A DNA stretch of 64,000 nucleotides. Origin: Flavobacterium restrictum (GTDB lineage Bacteria; Bacteroidota; Bacteroidia; Flavobacteriales; Flavobacteriaceae). Made by a program: the position numbers and the translations under genes. Location of the stretch: positions 62,001 through 126,000 of the forward strand of contig NZ_VJZT01000001.1 of the NCBI RefSeq assembly GCF_007097245.1, given 5' to 3'. Below the pieces are notes generated by a model. The model worked only from the letters and a program-made list of their open reading frames with translations, made no database searches and was not told the origin of the DNA. This document shows positions 42,583-49,882 of this stretch, one piece after another (position 1 is the stretch's first letter; each line of letters opens with the position of its first letter).

Positions 42583-43128
42583 ATGGAAAAAATGTTTCGA
42601 CCGAGTCCTAAATCGTTCCAGAATACGTTTTGCGTTTTCAACGAAGTGCTTCCTAGTGCAATTCAAGGTTTGACCGTGCAATATAATAGCAAATCAGGCA
42701 GTAAATATTATTATACCCAAGACGGAATGTACCGTTTATCGCACCATTGGGGACGTTTGGCCAATAGCAAATGGCGTTTAGAACCTTTGGAAACCCAAAC
42801 CGAAACGAAATTTAAGTTGGGTTTTGCTGCTTGGAAGGATTTTTATCCTGATAACAATGACGAGGAATTGTATTATTTAGAAGCCAATTATAGCAATAAA
42901 ACGGTGCAATACCAACATAGAAACAATCCCAATTACGACTCAAAAGCGGTATTGCGAACCAGTTTTGAAACAACCAAAAGAATCAAGCAAATCCGAAATA
43001 TATTCAACCTGACGTCATGGGCAAAATATTTTGATTACAATGATTTAGATGTTTTACGTCGCCAAATTATAAGGGAACTGATTTTTACCAACACCACTTT
43101 AGAAGAAATAAAAAGAGCAATATCATGA
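42583..43128 (+). CDS. Hypothetical protein, 181 residues
   Basis: 181 residues from ATG 42583; ATG 42592 is equally possible. The frame is open upstream to 42535, but a promoter element lies in that stretch. The protein is soluble and rich in Tyr, Trp and Asn, with a conserved-looking segment YTQDGMYRLSHHWGRLANSKWRL and a helical C-terminus (LDVLRRQIIRELIF). I recognise no family. It overlaps the following 50-codon gene by 4 bp (ATGA), the first of a short operon running to ychJ. Confidence 0.65.
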   Translation: MEKMFRPSPKSFQNTFCVFNEVLPSAIQGLTVQYNSKSGSKYYYTQDGMYRLSHHWGRLANSKWRLEPLETQTETKFKLGFAAWKDFYPDNNDEELYYLEANYSNKTVQYQHRNNPNYDSKAVLRTSFETTKRIKQIRNIFNLTSWAKYFDYNDLDVLRRQIIRELIFTNTTLEEIKRAIS

Positions 43129-43277
43129 GCCGAAACAACGAAGGAAATATCAAAAAACACAACGATAAGCTGCACAAAGCCCAAGACAAAGCCAAGAAAG
43201 CAGCAATGGATCGCAAAGAAAGACTAAAGCAAATTACTAAAAAATTCAATGAAGACAAAGCTTCAGGAAATAATTAA
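43125..43277 (+). CDS. Small highly charged protein, 50 residues
   Basis: 50 codons plus stop, starting in the ATGA overlap with the preceding gene and ending 7 bp before the next. The sequence is almost all Lys, Asn, Asp, Gln, Arg and Glu (MSRNNEGNIKKHNDKLHKAQ and onward), predicted as one long basic helix. The tight overlap and spacing argue for a real gene. Function unknown; RNA or ribosome binding would fit the charge. Confidence 0.6.
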   Translation: MSRNNEGNIKKHNDKLHKAQDKAKKAAMDRKERLKQITKKFNEDKASGNN

Positions 43278-43284
43278 TTAGAAA

Positions 43285-43509
43285 ATGAGAGCAAACCAAT
43301 TTGAAGATTTAAAGCATAAAGTACAAGAAATTATTGATTTAATTGCCAGCAAAGACAACAAAGCTGCCAACAATAAATTGCTAGAAGTTAGTGAAGCATT
43401 GGACGAATTACTAGACTATTCGGATGAAGATGAAGACTTGCGAGAGATTAGTAAATACCAAGTCTTATTGAACCAATTGTTTCAAAAAATAAATCCCCAA
43501 AATGAGTAA
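43285..43509 (+). CDS. Small acidic helical protein, 74 residues
   Basis: 74 residues, predicted all-helical (FEDLKHKVQEIIDLIAS, LLEVSEALDELLDYS), with an acidic stretch DEDEDLRE. It contrasts with the basic 50-residue neighbour 7 bp upstream, and the two could form a charged pair. It overlaps ychJ by 8 bp, so translational coupling is likely. I recognise no family. Confidence 0.7.
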   Translation: MRANQFEDLKHKVQEIIDLIASKDNKAANNKLLEVSEALDELLDYSDEDEDLREISKYQVLLNQLFQKINPQNE

Positions 43510-43888
43510 TGAGGCACAGTGTTATTGCGGATCGGAGTTGGATTTTCAGGAATGTTGCGAGAAATACATCCTTGGATACGAAACTGCTCCTTCGGCATTA
43601 TCCTTAATGAAATCAAGGTATGCTGCGTATGCTACTCAAAATGTAGCGTACTTAATGAAGACCACACAGGATGCAACACGACGTTTTTATAGTCAGGATG
43701 AAATTCTAAAATGGGCTACAGAAAATCAGTGGAAGCGATTGGAAATCATTCATTTTTCGGAAACTATTGTGGCTTTCAAAGCCCATTTTTTGGACTCCCA
43801 AAAGCGCATGCAAATTCATAGTGAAAAATCAGTTTTTGTAAAAGAAGATGGACATTGGTTTTATGTTGAAGGTTTTGAATTGGATTAA
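43502..43888 (+). CDS. YchJ family protein with SEC-C motif
   Basis: 128 residues. The N-terminal CYCGSELDFQECCEKY is a SEC-C zinc-binding motif. The rest matches the UPF0225/YchJ family, an NTF2-like fold (SALSLMKSRYAAYATQN; DEILKWATENQWKRLEI). The family is widespread but without a proven function. It is the last gene of the operon beginning at 42583. Confidence 0.9.
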   Translation: MSNEAQCYCGSELDFQECCEKYILGYETAPSALSLMKSRYAAYATQNVAYLMKTTQDATRRFYSQDEILKWATENQWKRLEIIHFSETIVAFKAHFLDSQKRMQIHSEKSVFVKEDGHWFYVEGFELD

Positions 43889-43936
43889 AAAAATAATTTT
43901 GGCACCTTATTTGTTCTAGTTTTTAAAATTATACTC

Positions 43937-44728
43937 ATGAAAAATACTCTTTTATACCTTGTTTTAGTTGTATTTGTTTCTTGTAAATCAACTATACCTG
44001 TAGTTCCAGCAGTTCCTAAAACGCAACCAACGGCGGCTTATACACAACAAATAGAATATTTGGAACAAGAAAATTATTTTACTGCAACTGGAAATGAACC
44101 AAGTTGGAGTTTAAAAATAGCAGAAAAAGGAATTCAGTTTACGTCGCTTAAACCAGTTTTTGAATCCTTTACAGCGCCTCATGTAACGCCAGAAAGAGCA
44201 ATGGATGCTAATGTAAAAAGGTATCAAATTGCTATAGCAGCAGGAACAATGACCATTGAAATTTTTCAGCAAGAATGCGAAAATACCATGTCAGGTGCAA
44301 AATTACCGCATAGCGTAAAAATTGAAATCACGAAAGGAAAAATTGACAATAGTACTGTTTTTAAAGGTTGCGGGGTATATATCACCGACCCAAGATTGCA
44401 TGATATTTGGGTTTTAGAAAAAATGAATGGCGAAAACGTGAACAGTACCAAGTTCAAAGGCGCGTTTCCAAACATAGAAATCAATACAATGACCAATCGC
44501 TTTTCTGGTTTTGGGGGATGTAATAGCATATCTGGCGGGCTGTTTTTTGAAAACGGGCTCTTGCGATTTACAAATACTATTTCGACCATGATGGCTTGCG
44601 AACCTCAAAATAGGGAGAGTGAATTTTTGACTTCACTGCAAAGTACCACTTTCTATAGTATTGAAAACTTGCGTTTGACTTTGAAAAACCAATCTGGAAT
44701 TGAGTTGATTTTTAAGAAAGTAGATTGA
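43937..44728 (+). CDS. META domain lipoprotein
   Basis: 263 residues. A lipoprotein signal ends at Cys16 (VFVSC). Residues about 50-150 resemble the COG3650-type domain (FTATGNEPSWSLKI, then FQQECENTMSG). Residues about 155-262 are a META/HslJ domain (WVLEKMNGENV; FSGFGGCNSISGG; STMMACEP). META proteins of Escherichia coli (HslJ) are linked to heat shock and novobiocin resistance; the biochemical role is unknown. Envelope location is expected. Confidence 0.85.
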   Translation: MKNTLLYLVLVVFVSCKSTIPVVPAVPKTQPTAAYTQQIEYLEQENYFTATGNEPSWSLKIAEKGIQFTSLKPVFESFTAPHVTPERAMDANVKRYQIAIAAGTMTIEIFQQECENTMSGAKLPHSVKIEITKGKIDNSTVFKGCGVYITDPRLHDIWVLEKMNGENVNSTKFKGAFPNIEINTMTNRFSGFGGCNSISGGLFFENGLLRFTNTISTMMACEPQNRESEFLTSLQSTTFYSIENLRLTLKNQSGIELIFKKVD

Positions 44729-44757
44729 CGAAAGGCTCTTTTTAGGTTGTATTTTTG
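44725..44757 (+). promoter_or_regulatory. Promoter for the 44784 gene (TTG-N22-TATTTTTG)
   Basis: TTG at 44725-44727 lies 22 bases before TATTTTTG at 44750-44757. The ATG follows 26 bases later. Confidence 0.5.
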
Positions 44758-44783
44758 AAACCAAATTATAAAAATCGAAAACA

Positions 44784-45176
44784 ATGAAAAAATTAATTGC
44801 ATTATTACTTCTATTTTATGCTACAGGTGCCTTCTCTCAAAGTGTTGCAACGGATGTGGATAACACAATATACGACATTTCCGTACTTGATGTTAAACCC
44901 TCGTTTTCAGAAGGGCAAGAAAAGTTGAATTTTTATATCAACGAAAATGGTTTTGCAGCACAGCCAAAAGAAAAAAGGAATGCAAAATGTTTTGCACTAT
45001 TTGTAGTCGAAAAGGATGGATCGCTTACGGACATAAAAATTTTGGGTAAAAGCAAAGTTGATGCCCGTAAATCAGAAGGATTGATTGCAATGTTGCAAAG
45101 TCTCCCAAAGTGGAATCCTGGAAAACGCAACGGCCAACAAGTTAGAGTGCTTTATGTACTTCCACTAGGAAATTAA
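44784..45176 (+). CDS. Exported TonB C-terminal-like protein
   Basis: 130 residues. A signal peptide (MKKLIALLLLFYATGAFS) is followed by a domain resembling the TonB C-terminus (FALFVVEKDGSLTDIKILGK; LPKWNPGKRNGQQVRV). There is no N-terminal membrane anchor or proline-rich spacer, so it is not a classical TonB energy transducer. Such orphan domains are common in Bacteroidota; a periplasmic role is likely and the partner unknown. Confidence 0.75.
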   Translation: MKKLIALLLLFYATGAFSQSVATDVDNTIYDISVLDVKPSFSEGQEKLNFYINENGFAAQPKEKRNAKCFALFVVEKDGSLTDIKILGKSKVDARKSEGLIAMLQSLPKWNPGKRNGQQVRVLYVLPLGN

Positions 45177-45267
45177 AAATAATGCGACAATCTAGTCCTA
45201 TGCTTTGAAATGATTTTTTTGTCTTTCAGAAATAGTATTTTTAATCTATTTTAAATAAAAAAAGGGC

Positions 45268-45396
45268 TTATTTTTTCTTTTTATCCGAGTTCATCATGAG
45301 TAATACGGCTGCAATCAAACCGATTACTACAAATCCGAAAACAAATACAATAATTATAGAACCGTTATCCCAAGTGTAAAGTGCTGTGTTTTTCAT
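45268..45396 (-). CDS. Small single-span membrane protein, 42 residues
   Basis: 42 codons plus stop. A short polar start (MKNTALYTWDNGS) is followed by one hydrophobic helix (about 14-35) and a Lys-rich end (NSDKKKK), giving an N-out/C-in topology by the positive-inside rule. A TATTTTTG element lies 18 bases upstream at 45415-45422. The clean topology and promoter support a real gene in what would otherwise be an empty 278-bp gap. No family recognised. Confidence 0.65.
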   Translation of the reverse strand: MKNTALYTWDNGSIIIVFVFGFVVIGLIAAVLLMMNSDKKKK

Positions 45397-45414
45397 AACT
45401 CCTAATTTATATTT

Positions 45415-45422
45415 CAAAAATA
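45415..45422 (-). promoter_or_regulatory. -7 element for the 42-codon gene
   Basis: TATTTTTG on the minus strand, ending 18 bases before the ATG at 45396. Confidence 0.5.
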
Positions 45423-45454
45423 AGAACTTGAAAATCAATTTTTTATGATAAATA

Positions 45455-45877
45455 TCAGGAATTTAAAAATTTGTTTTTTAATTCAGGAGTAGGAATCATA
45501 CAGCTTTCTTTTTTGCCAAACCAGTGGTATCGGTTTTTGGCAATATAATCGTAAATGCAATTACTTACTTTTTCGGGTATGATTTTGAAAACAGCAGACA
45601 AAGTAAATATTCCGCCCAATTCCCTAGCAATTTCAATCGCTGCCGCTGCTTTATAAAAATAAGCAATTCCAGGTTTATAGAGAATTATACTGTCTATTTT
45701 TGTTTGGTCAATGCCAATATGTTGGAGTATTTCAAGACCCAAATCCGATTGCAATGCCACAAACCGAAAAACATCTTTTTTGTCCTGCTTGATTATAAAT
45801 TGCACCGCTGTATCACATAAGTTACACACACCGTCAAAGAGGATTATTTGTTTGTTTTTGGGGAGTTTGTTCCTCAT
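45455..45877 (-). CDS. DCC family thiol-disulfide oxidoreductase-like protein
   Basis: 140 residues. The N-terminal LFDGVCNLCDTAVQF carries the CxxC pair (Cys18, Cys21) of the DCC/DUF393 family, a thioredoxin-like fold. Length is typical. Substrates are unknown. It starts 6 bp after the mutS2 stop codon on the same strand, so it is probably cotranscribed with mutS2. Confidence 0.88.
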   Translation of the reverse strand: MRNKLPKNKQIILFDGVCNLCDTAVQFIIKQDKKDVFRFVALQSDLGLEILQHIGIDQTKIDSIILYKPGIAYFYKAAAAIEIARELGGIFTLSAVFKIIPEKVSNCIYDYIAKNRYHWFGKKESCMIPTPELKNKFLNS

Positions 45878-45883
45878 TTAAGC

Positions 45884-48049
45884 TTACTTTTTTCCAGCTT
45901 CTACAAATTCCAAAGCTTCTAAACTCACTTTTGAAGTAAAAACGCCATAATTTACAGTAGCTTTATTTTTTTCAATGCTATCAATGGTTCCTACGGCTTT
46001 TCCGTCAAACATTCGTACTCGGTCGCCCACTTTTAGGATAGGTTTTGGTTTCTCAATAACCGGTTTTAATTTTTTCTCTTTCTTGGCGGCACGTATTTCT
46101 TCGACATGAACGGTTATTTCTTCAATGACTTCTTTTTTCTTTTCGATAATTGCTTTTGCTTCTTTGGTAGAGGCTTTTTTACGTTTGGAATTTTCGATTT
46201 CTATAATTTTCAAAAACTCTCCAATCAAGTCTTTTTTGTTCTTATTATTAAAATATTTTTCGGCAATATCTTCTATTTTTTGACCAATATAAATCGTTTT
46301 CTGATTGCTATCGTACAATTCTTGGTAGCTTTCTAGTTTTTGCTTGATTTTGACATTGATATTTTCCATTTTTTTACCTTCTTCTCTGGCTTTGGATTCT
46401 TCTTCCTTGAGCGTTTGCGAGGTTTTTTCCATCTTGGAACGCTCTTTTTGAAGTGTTGCAATGGTTTTGTCAAAACGTACTTTACCGGTTTCGATTTTCT
46501 TTTTGGCACGATTAATTAAACCAAAAGGGATTCCATTTTTTTGAGCCACTTCAAAGGTAAAGGAACTACCTGCTTGTCCCAACGCCAATTTGTACATGGG
46601 TTCCAATGATTTTTCGTCAAAAAGCATGTTGGCATTTTGTGCAAAAGGCAATTCGTTTGCTAGAATTTTGAGATTAGAATAATGAGTCGTTATAATCCCA
46701 AAAGCTTCCCGATGGTAAAATTCTTCCAAGAAAATTTCAGCCAAAGCACCGCCCAAATCTGGATCGGAACCTGTACCAAATTCATCGATTAAGAACATGG
46801 TTTTGGCATTGCATTTTTTCAAAAAGTAGTTCATGTTTTTTAAGCGGTAACTATAGGTACTTAAATGATTTTCAATAGATTGATTGTCTCCAATATCCGT
46901 TAAAATTCTATCAAAAAGGAAGGTTTCGCTTCGTTCGTGTACTGGAATTAGCATGCCGGATTGAAGCATTAATTGGAGTAAACCAACCGTTTTTAACGAA
47001 ATCGTTTTTCCTCCCGCATTAGGACCAGAAATGACAATAATTCTATTTTCCTGGTTTAACTCGATGGTTTGCGGATGCGTAATTTCGTTTTTTTGTTTGT
47101 TATTCAAATACAAAATAGGGTGGAAGGCGTCTCGAAAATACAAGCGTCTATTCTCGGTTATTTCGGGTAAAATTCCGTTGATTCGATTGGCATATTTGGC
47201 TTTGGCCGCAATAACATCGATGTCACTTAAAAAATCTTGGTACTGAATCAACAACGGCAAAAACGGACGAATAGCATTCGATAATTGTTTCAGGATTCGA
47301 GTAATTTCTTCCTTTTCCTCGTATTCTAAATTGCTTAATTCTCGGGAATACTGCAAGGTTGCTTCGGGTTCAATGTAAGCGATACTTCCCGTTTTGGAAC
47401 TGCCTAAAATACTGCCTTTTACTTTACGGCGATACATGGCCAAAACTGCCAAAACCCTACGATTTTGTACAAAACTTTCCTTAATATCGTCTAAATAGCC
47501 CAATGAATTGTACTGGGTCAAAGCCACTCCAAAACTCTGATTTACTTTGCCACGAACACTATTCATGTTGCGCCGAATATTCAATAAATCAGGTGAAGCA
47601 TTGTCTTTGATTTCGCCATATTTATCCACAACTTCATCGACCATTGTAATGATATCCTTTGTAAATTCGACTTGTACCGCTCTGGAATTTAGATTGGGAT
47701 AATAGTCGTCAAATTTTTTGAAGTATTGTAGCAAAAAATTAGTTGTGCCAGAAATGGTGGCAATTTTTCTAAAACTGCCTACTTCTAGGAAACTATCTTC
47801 TATGGCAAGAAACCGGATTTCGTGCGTAATAGCATCAAAACCATGATTGGGAATGGCGTTGTTATTCTGGAAAGACGACACATATTCAGATGTTTGCAAC
47901 AAGGATTGCATCAATGTGCTTTTGTCTCTAAAAGGAGTAATTTCTAGTGCTTTTTGCTTGCCAATATCTGTATTGCAAATTGCCGAAATGGTTTCGAGTA
48001 CGGTTGGGAATTGTAAATCTTGTAATGTTTTTTCGGTAATGGATATCAT
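45884..48049 (-). CDS. mutS2: MutS2 family protein without Smr domain
   Basis: 721 residues. The MutS core and clamp region is followed by the ATPase with Walker A GPNAGGKT (342-349) and the Walker B/signature region FLIDEFGTGSDPD. A long Lys/Glu-rich coiled coil (about 515-660) follows, then a small KOW-like domain at the end (VGDRVRMFDGKAVGTIDS). The C-terminal Smr nuclease domain of canonical MutS2 is absent. MutS2 proteins suppress recombination or rescue collided ribosomes; without Smr this version probably lacks nuclease activity. The gene continues into the DCC protein gene. Confidence 0.9.
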   Translation of the reverse strand: MISITEKTLQDLQFPTVLETISAICNTDIGKQKALEITPFRDKSTLMQSLLQTSEYVSSFQNNNAIPNHGFDAITHEIRFLAIEDSFLEVGSFRKIATISGTTNFLLQYFKKFDDYYPNLNSRAVQVEFTKDIITMVDEVVDKYGEIKDNASPDLLNIRRNMNSVRGKVNQSFGVALTQYNSLGYLDDIKESFVQNRRVLAVLAMYRRKVKGSILGSSKTGSIAYIEPEATLQYSRELSNLEYEEKEEITRILKQLSNAIRPFLPLLIQYQDFLSDIDVIAAKAKYANRINGILPEITENRRLYFRDAFHPILYLNNKQKNEITHPQTIELNQENRIIVISGPNAGGKTISLKTVGLLQLMLQSGMLIPVHERSETFLFDRILTDIGDNQSIENHLSTYSYRLKNMNYFLKKCNAKTMFLIDEFGTGSDPDLGGALAEIFLEEFYHREAFGIITTHYSNLKILANELPFAQNANMLFDEKSLEPMYKLALGQAGSSFTFEVAQKNGIPFGLINRAKKKIETGKVRFDKTIATLQKERSKMEKTSQTLKEEESKAREEGKKMENINVKIKQKLESYQELYDSNQKTIYIGQKIEDIAEKYFNNKNKKDLIGEFLKIIEIENSKRKKASTKEAKAIIEKKKEVIEEITVHVEEIRAAKKEKKLKPVIEKPKPILKVGDRVRMFDGKAVGTIDSIEKNKATVNYGVFTSKVSLEALEFVEAGKK

Positions 48050-48073
48050 TTTCTAGTATAAGTTGCAAAGGTT

Positions 48074-48081
48074 CAAAGTTA
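48074..48081 (-). promoter_or_regulatory. -7 element for mutS2
   Basis: TAACTTTG on the minus strand, 24 bases before the ATG at 48049. Confidence 0.4.
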
Positions 48082-48124
48082 CAAAGTTTAAAAGAGCCAA
48101 AGCGTTTTGAAACTATAATTTTTT

Positions 48125-48132
48125 TATCTTTG
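48125..48132 (+). promoter_or_regulatory. -7 element for mntA-like gene
   Basis: TATCTTTG ends 4 bases before the ATG at 48137, implying a leaderless transcript. Confidence 0.5.
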
Positions 48133-48136
48133 TTAA

Positions 48137-48427
48137 ATGAAAAAAGAGGAAATAATCAGCATTTTAAAAACAGATAAGCAATTCCTTAAAGATAATTATG
48201 GAGTTGAGACTATTGCCTTGTTTGGATCTTATGCAAAAGATTTAGAAAGAGCAGATAGCGATGTTGATTTCATCGTCGAATTCAAAGAACCTTCTTATCG
48301 TTTTTTGATGGGTTTGTATTCTTATTTGGAAAATAAATTAAATTCTAAAATTGAAATTGTTAGAAAAGGCCCTCATTTATCGGAACGATTTCTTACTACG
48401 ATCAAAAATGATTTGATTTATGTGTAA
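48137..48427 (+). CDS. MNT-type nucleotidyltransferase antitoxin (MntA-like)
   Basis: 96 residues. The catalytic signature GSX10DXD is complete: Gly30-Ser31, then Asp42 and Asp44 (GSYAK and DVDF). In characterised MntA-HepT systems the MntA protein silences the HepT RNase by adding AMP units to its active-site tyrosine. The downstream hepT-like gene overlaps by 8 bp but is frameshifted. The antitoxin itself looks intact. Confidence 0.88.
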   Translation: MKKEEIISILKTDKQFLKDNYGVETIALFGSYAKDLERADSDVDFIVEFKEPSYRFLMGLYSYLENKLNSKIEIVRKGPHLSERFLTTIKNDLIYV

Positions 48428-48781
48428 TGAAACGTATAAATATTCACTGGAAACAATTACAGATCATATTGCTGTAATTAATAAAAGATTTTCTGAAATT
48501 CATAGTTCCATGATTTTATAGCTACTGATTACGGAAAGATGCTTCTGGATTCGATTGTTACAAGACTTCAAGCCATTGGTGAAAATGTAAAAAATATATC
48601 AAGAAAACATAACTCATTACAAAATAATTACCCTGAAATTGAGTGGAATATGATTATTAGACTTCGAGATTTTATTTCTCACCACTACGAAATGCTTGAT
48701 TATGAAATTGTTTATGAAGTATGTGATACTTATTTGCCAAAATTAGAATTGGTTATAAAAACGGAATTAAGCAAACTTTAA
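48420..48781 (+). pseudogene. HEPN-domain toxin gene (HepT-like), frameshifted
   Basis: Two frames together give a complete DUF86/HEPN protein of about 120 residues. The first (from ATG 48420) reads MCNETYKYSLETITDHIAV to SEIHSS and runs into TAG at 48519. The second continues DFIATDYGKMLL from 48512. The break is a one-base loss (or two-base gain) at 48510-48511. The 3' part keeps the HepT RNase motif RX4HXY (RDFISHHY) and could start again at ATG 48539 (80 residues), but would lack the first helix. Toxin activity is probably lost. Confidence 0.8.
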
Positions 48782-48783
48782 AA

Positions 48784-49455
48784 ATGCAACTCAACTTAAA
48801 CCTTTCTTGGCAAAAATTTTTAGCCACCGAAATTGAAAAACCATATTTTCAAGATTTACTAAAATCAGTTGATGACGAATACCAAAATCATACTTGTTTT
48901 CCGCCCGAGGATTTAATTTTTGCTGCTTTTAATTCCTGTTCGTTTCAGGATTTAAAAGTGGTTATCATTGGTCAAGATCCGTATCATGGAGATGGAGAAG
49001 CAAATGGTTTGTGCTTTTCGGTAAATGATGGAGTTCGAATTCCACCTTCATTGCGCAATATTTTCAGAGAAATAAATGATGATTTCGATTCGGTTTTCAT
49101 GCCCACTTCTGGCAATTTAGAGCATTGGTCGAAGCAAGGAATTTTACTTTTGAATGCTTCGTTAACCGTTAGAAAAGACAGTCCAAACAGCCATAAACAC
49201 TTGGATTGGAACGTTTTTACGGATGCTGTTATTCAAAAAATTTCTGAAGAAAAAGAAAGTATAGTTTTTCTTTTGTGGGGCAATTATGCGCAAAAGAAAG
49301 GTGCCAAAATAGACCGAAAAAAACATTTGGTACTGGAATCTGGGCATCCTTCGCCTATGAGTGCCAATCAAGGAAAGTGGTTTGGGAACAAGCATTTTAG
49401 TACTACTAATACTTTTTTAGTAGCAAATGACAAAGAGCCTATTGAATGGTTTTAA
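48784..49455 (+). CDS. ung: Uracil-DNA glycosylase
   Basis: 223 residues, family 1 UDG. It removes uracil from DNA to start base-excision repair. The water-activating loop is GQDPYH (63-68, Asp65) and the Leu-loop is SGHPSPMS near residue 190. Length is normal. It starts 3 bp after the hepT-like pseudogene, so it may be read from the mntA promoter. It overlaps the end of the convergent 49452 gene by 4 bp. Confidence 0.97.
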   Translation: MQLNLNLSWQKFLATEIEKPYFQDLLKSVDDEYQNHTCFPPEDLIFAAFNSCSFQDLKVVIIGQDPYHGDGEANGLCFSVNDGVRIPPSLRNIFREINDDFDSVFMPTSGNLEHWSKQGILLLNASLTVRKDSPNSHKHLDWNVFTDAVIQKISEEKESIVFLLWGNYAQKKGAKIDRKKHLVLESGHPSPMSANQGKWFGNKHFSTTNTFLVANDKEPIEWF

Positions 49456-49838
49456 TTATCGTTTGATTTTTTTATAATATCTTCTAAAACCGCTTTTTCG
49501 GAATAATTGATGACTTTTAGAGTAATTTCTTGATTCTTGGTAGTTTTGCCATAAATGACATACAATTTTCCGTTTTTTACAGGAATATTACTTTCATCAA
49601 AATCAACATCACCCAATTTCAAGGTATTTTTAATATCAGTAGTATCCACCCATTTTTGGGATAAAATCAAGGAAACTTTATCTGAATATTGAAAAGGTTT
49701 GTTGCGTAAATCATTAAGAACTCTGGCATTTGGAAAGTAATTGCAACGAGTGTCTTTTCCGCTAAATACGGCAGCTACAAAGAAACTACCCATAATTAAT
49801 CCTATTAAGTAATACGCAAATCGATATTGAAATTTCAT
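49452..49838 (-). CDS. Hypothetical membrane-anchored protein (DUF4258-like)
   Basis: 128 residues from ATG 49838; an upstream TTG at 49853 lies inside the -7 element and is rejected. One N-terminal helix (AYYLIGLIMGSFFVAAVF) anchors the protein, followed by a soluble domain with CNYFPNARVLNDLRNKPF and QKWVDTTDIKNTLKLGDVDF. From memory it resembles flavobacterial proteins labelled DUF4258, function unknown. It lies just downstream of ald on the same strand but has its own promoter. Confidence 0.7.
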   Translation of the reverse strand: MKFQYRFAYYLIGLIMGSFFVAAVFSGKDTRCNYFPNARVLNDLRNKPFQYSDKVSLILSQKWVDTTDIKNTLKLGDVDFDESNIPVKNGKLYVIYGKTTKNQEITLKVINYSEKAVLEDIIKKSNDN

Positions 49839-49850
49839 GAATTTTTTTTG

Positions 49851-49882
49851 CAAAGGTAACTTAAAGTTGTTTTAAAAAACAA
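49851..49882 (-). promoter_or_regulatory. Promoter for the 49838 gene (TTG-N21-TACCTTTG)
   Basis: On the minus strand TTG (49880-49882) precedes TACCTTTG (49851-49858) by 21 bases. The ATG follows 12 bases later. Confidence 0.55.
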
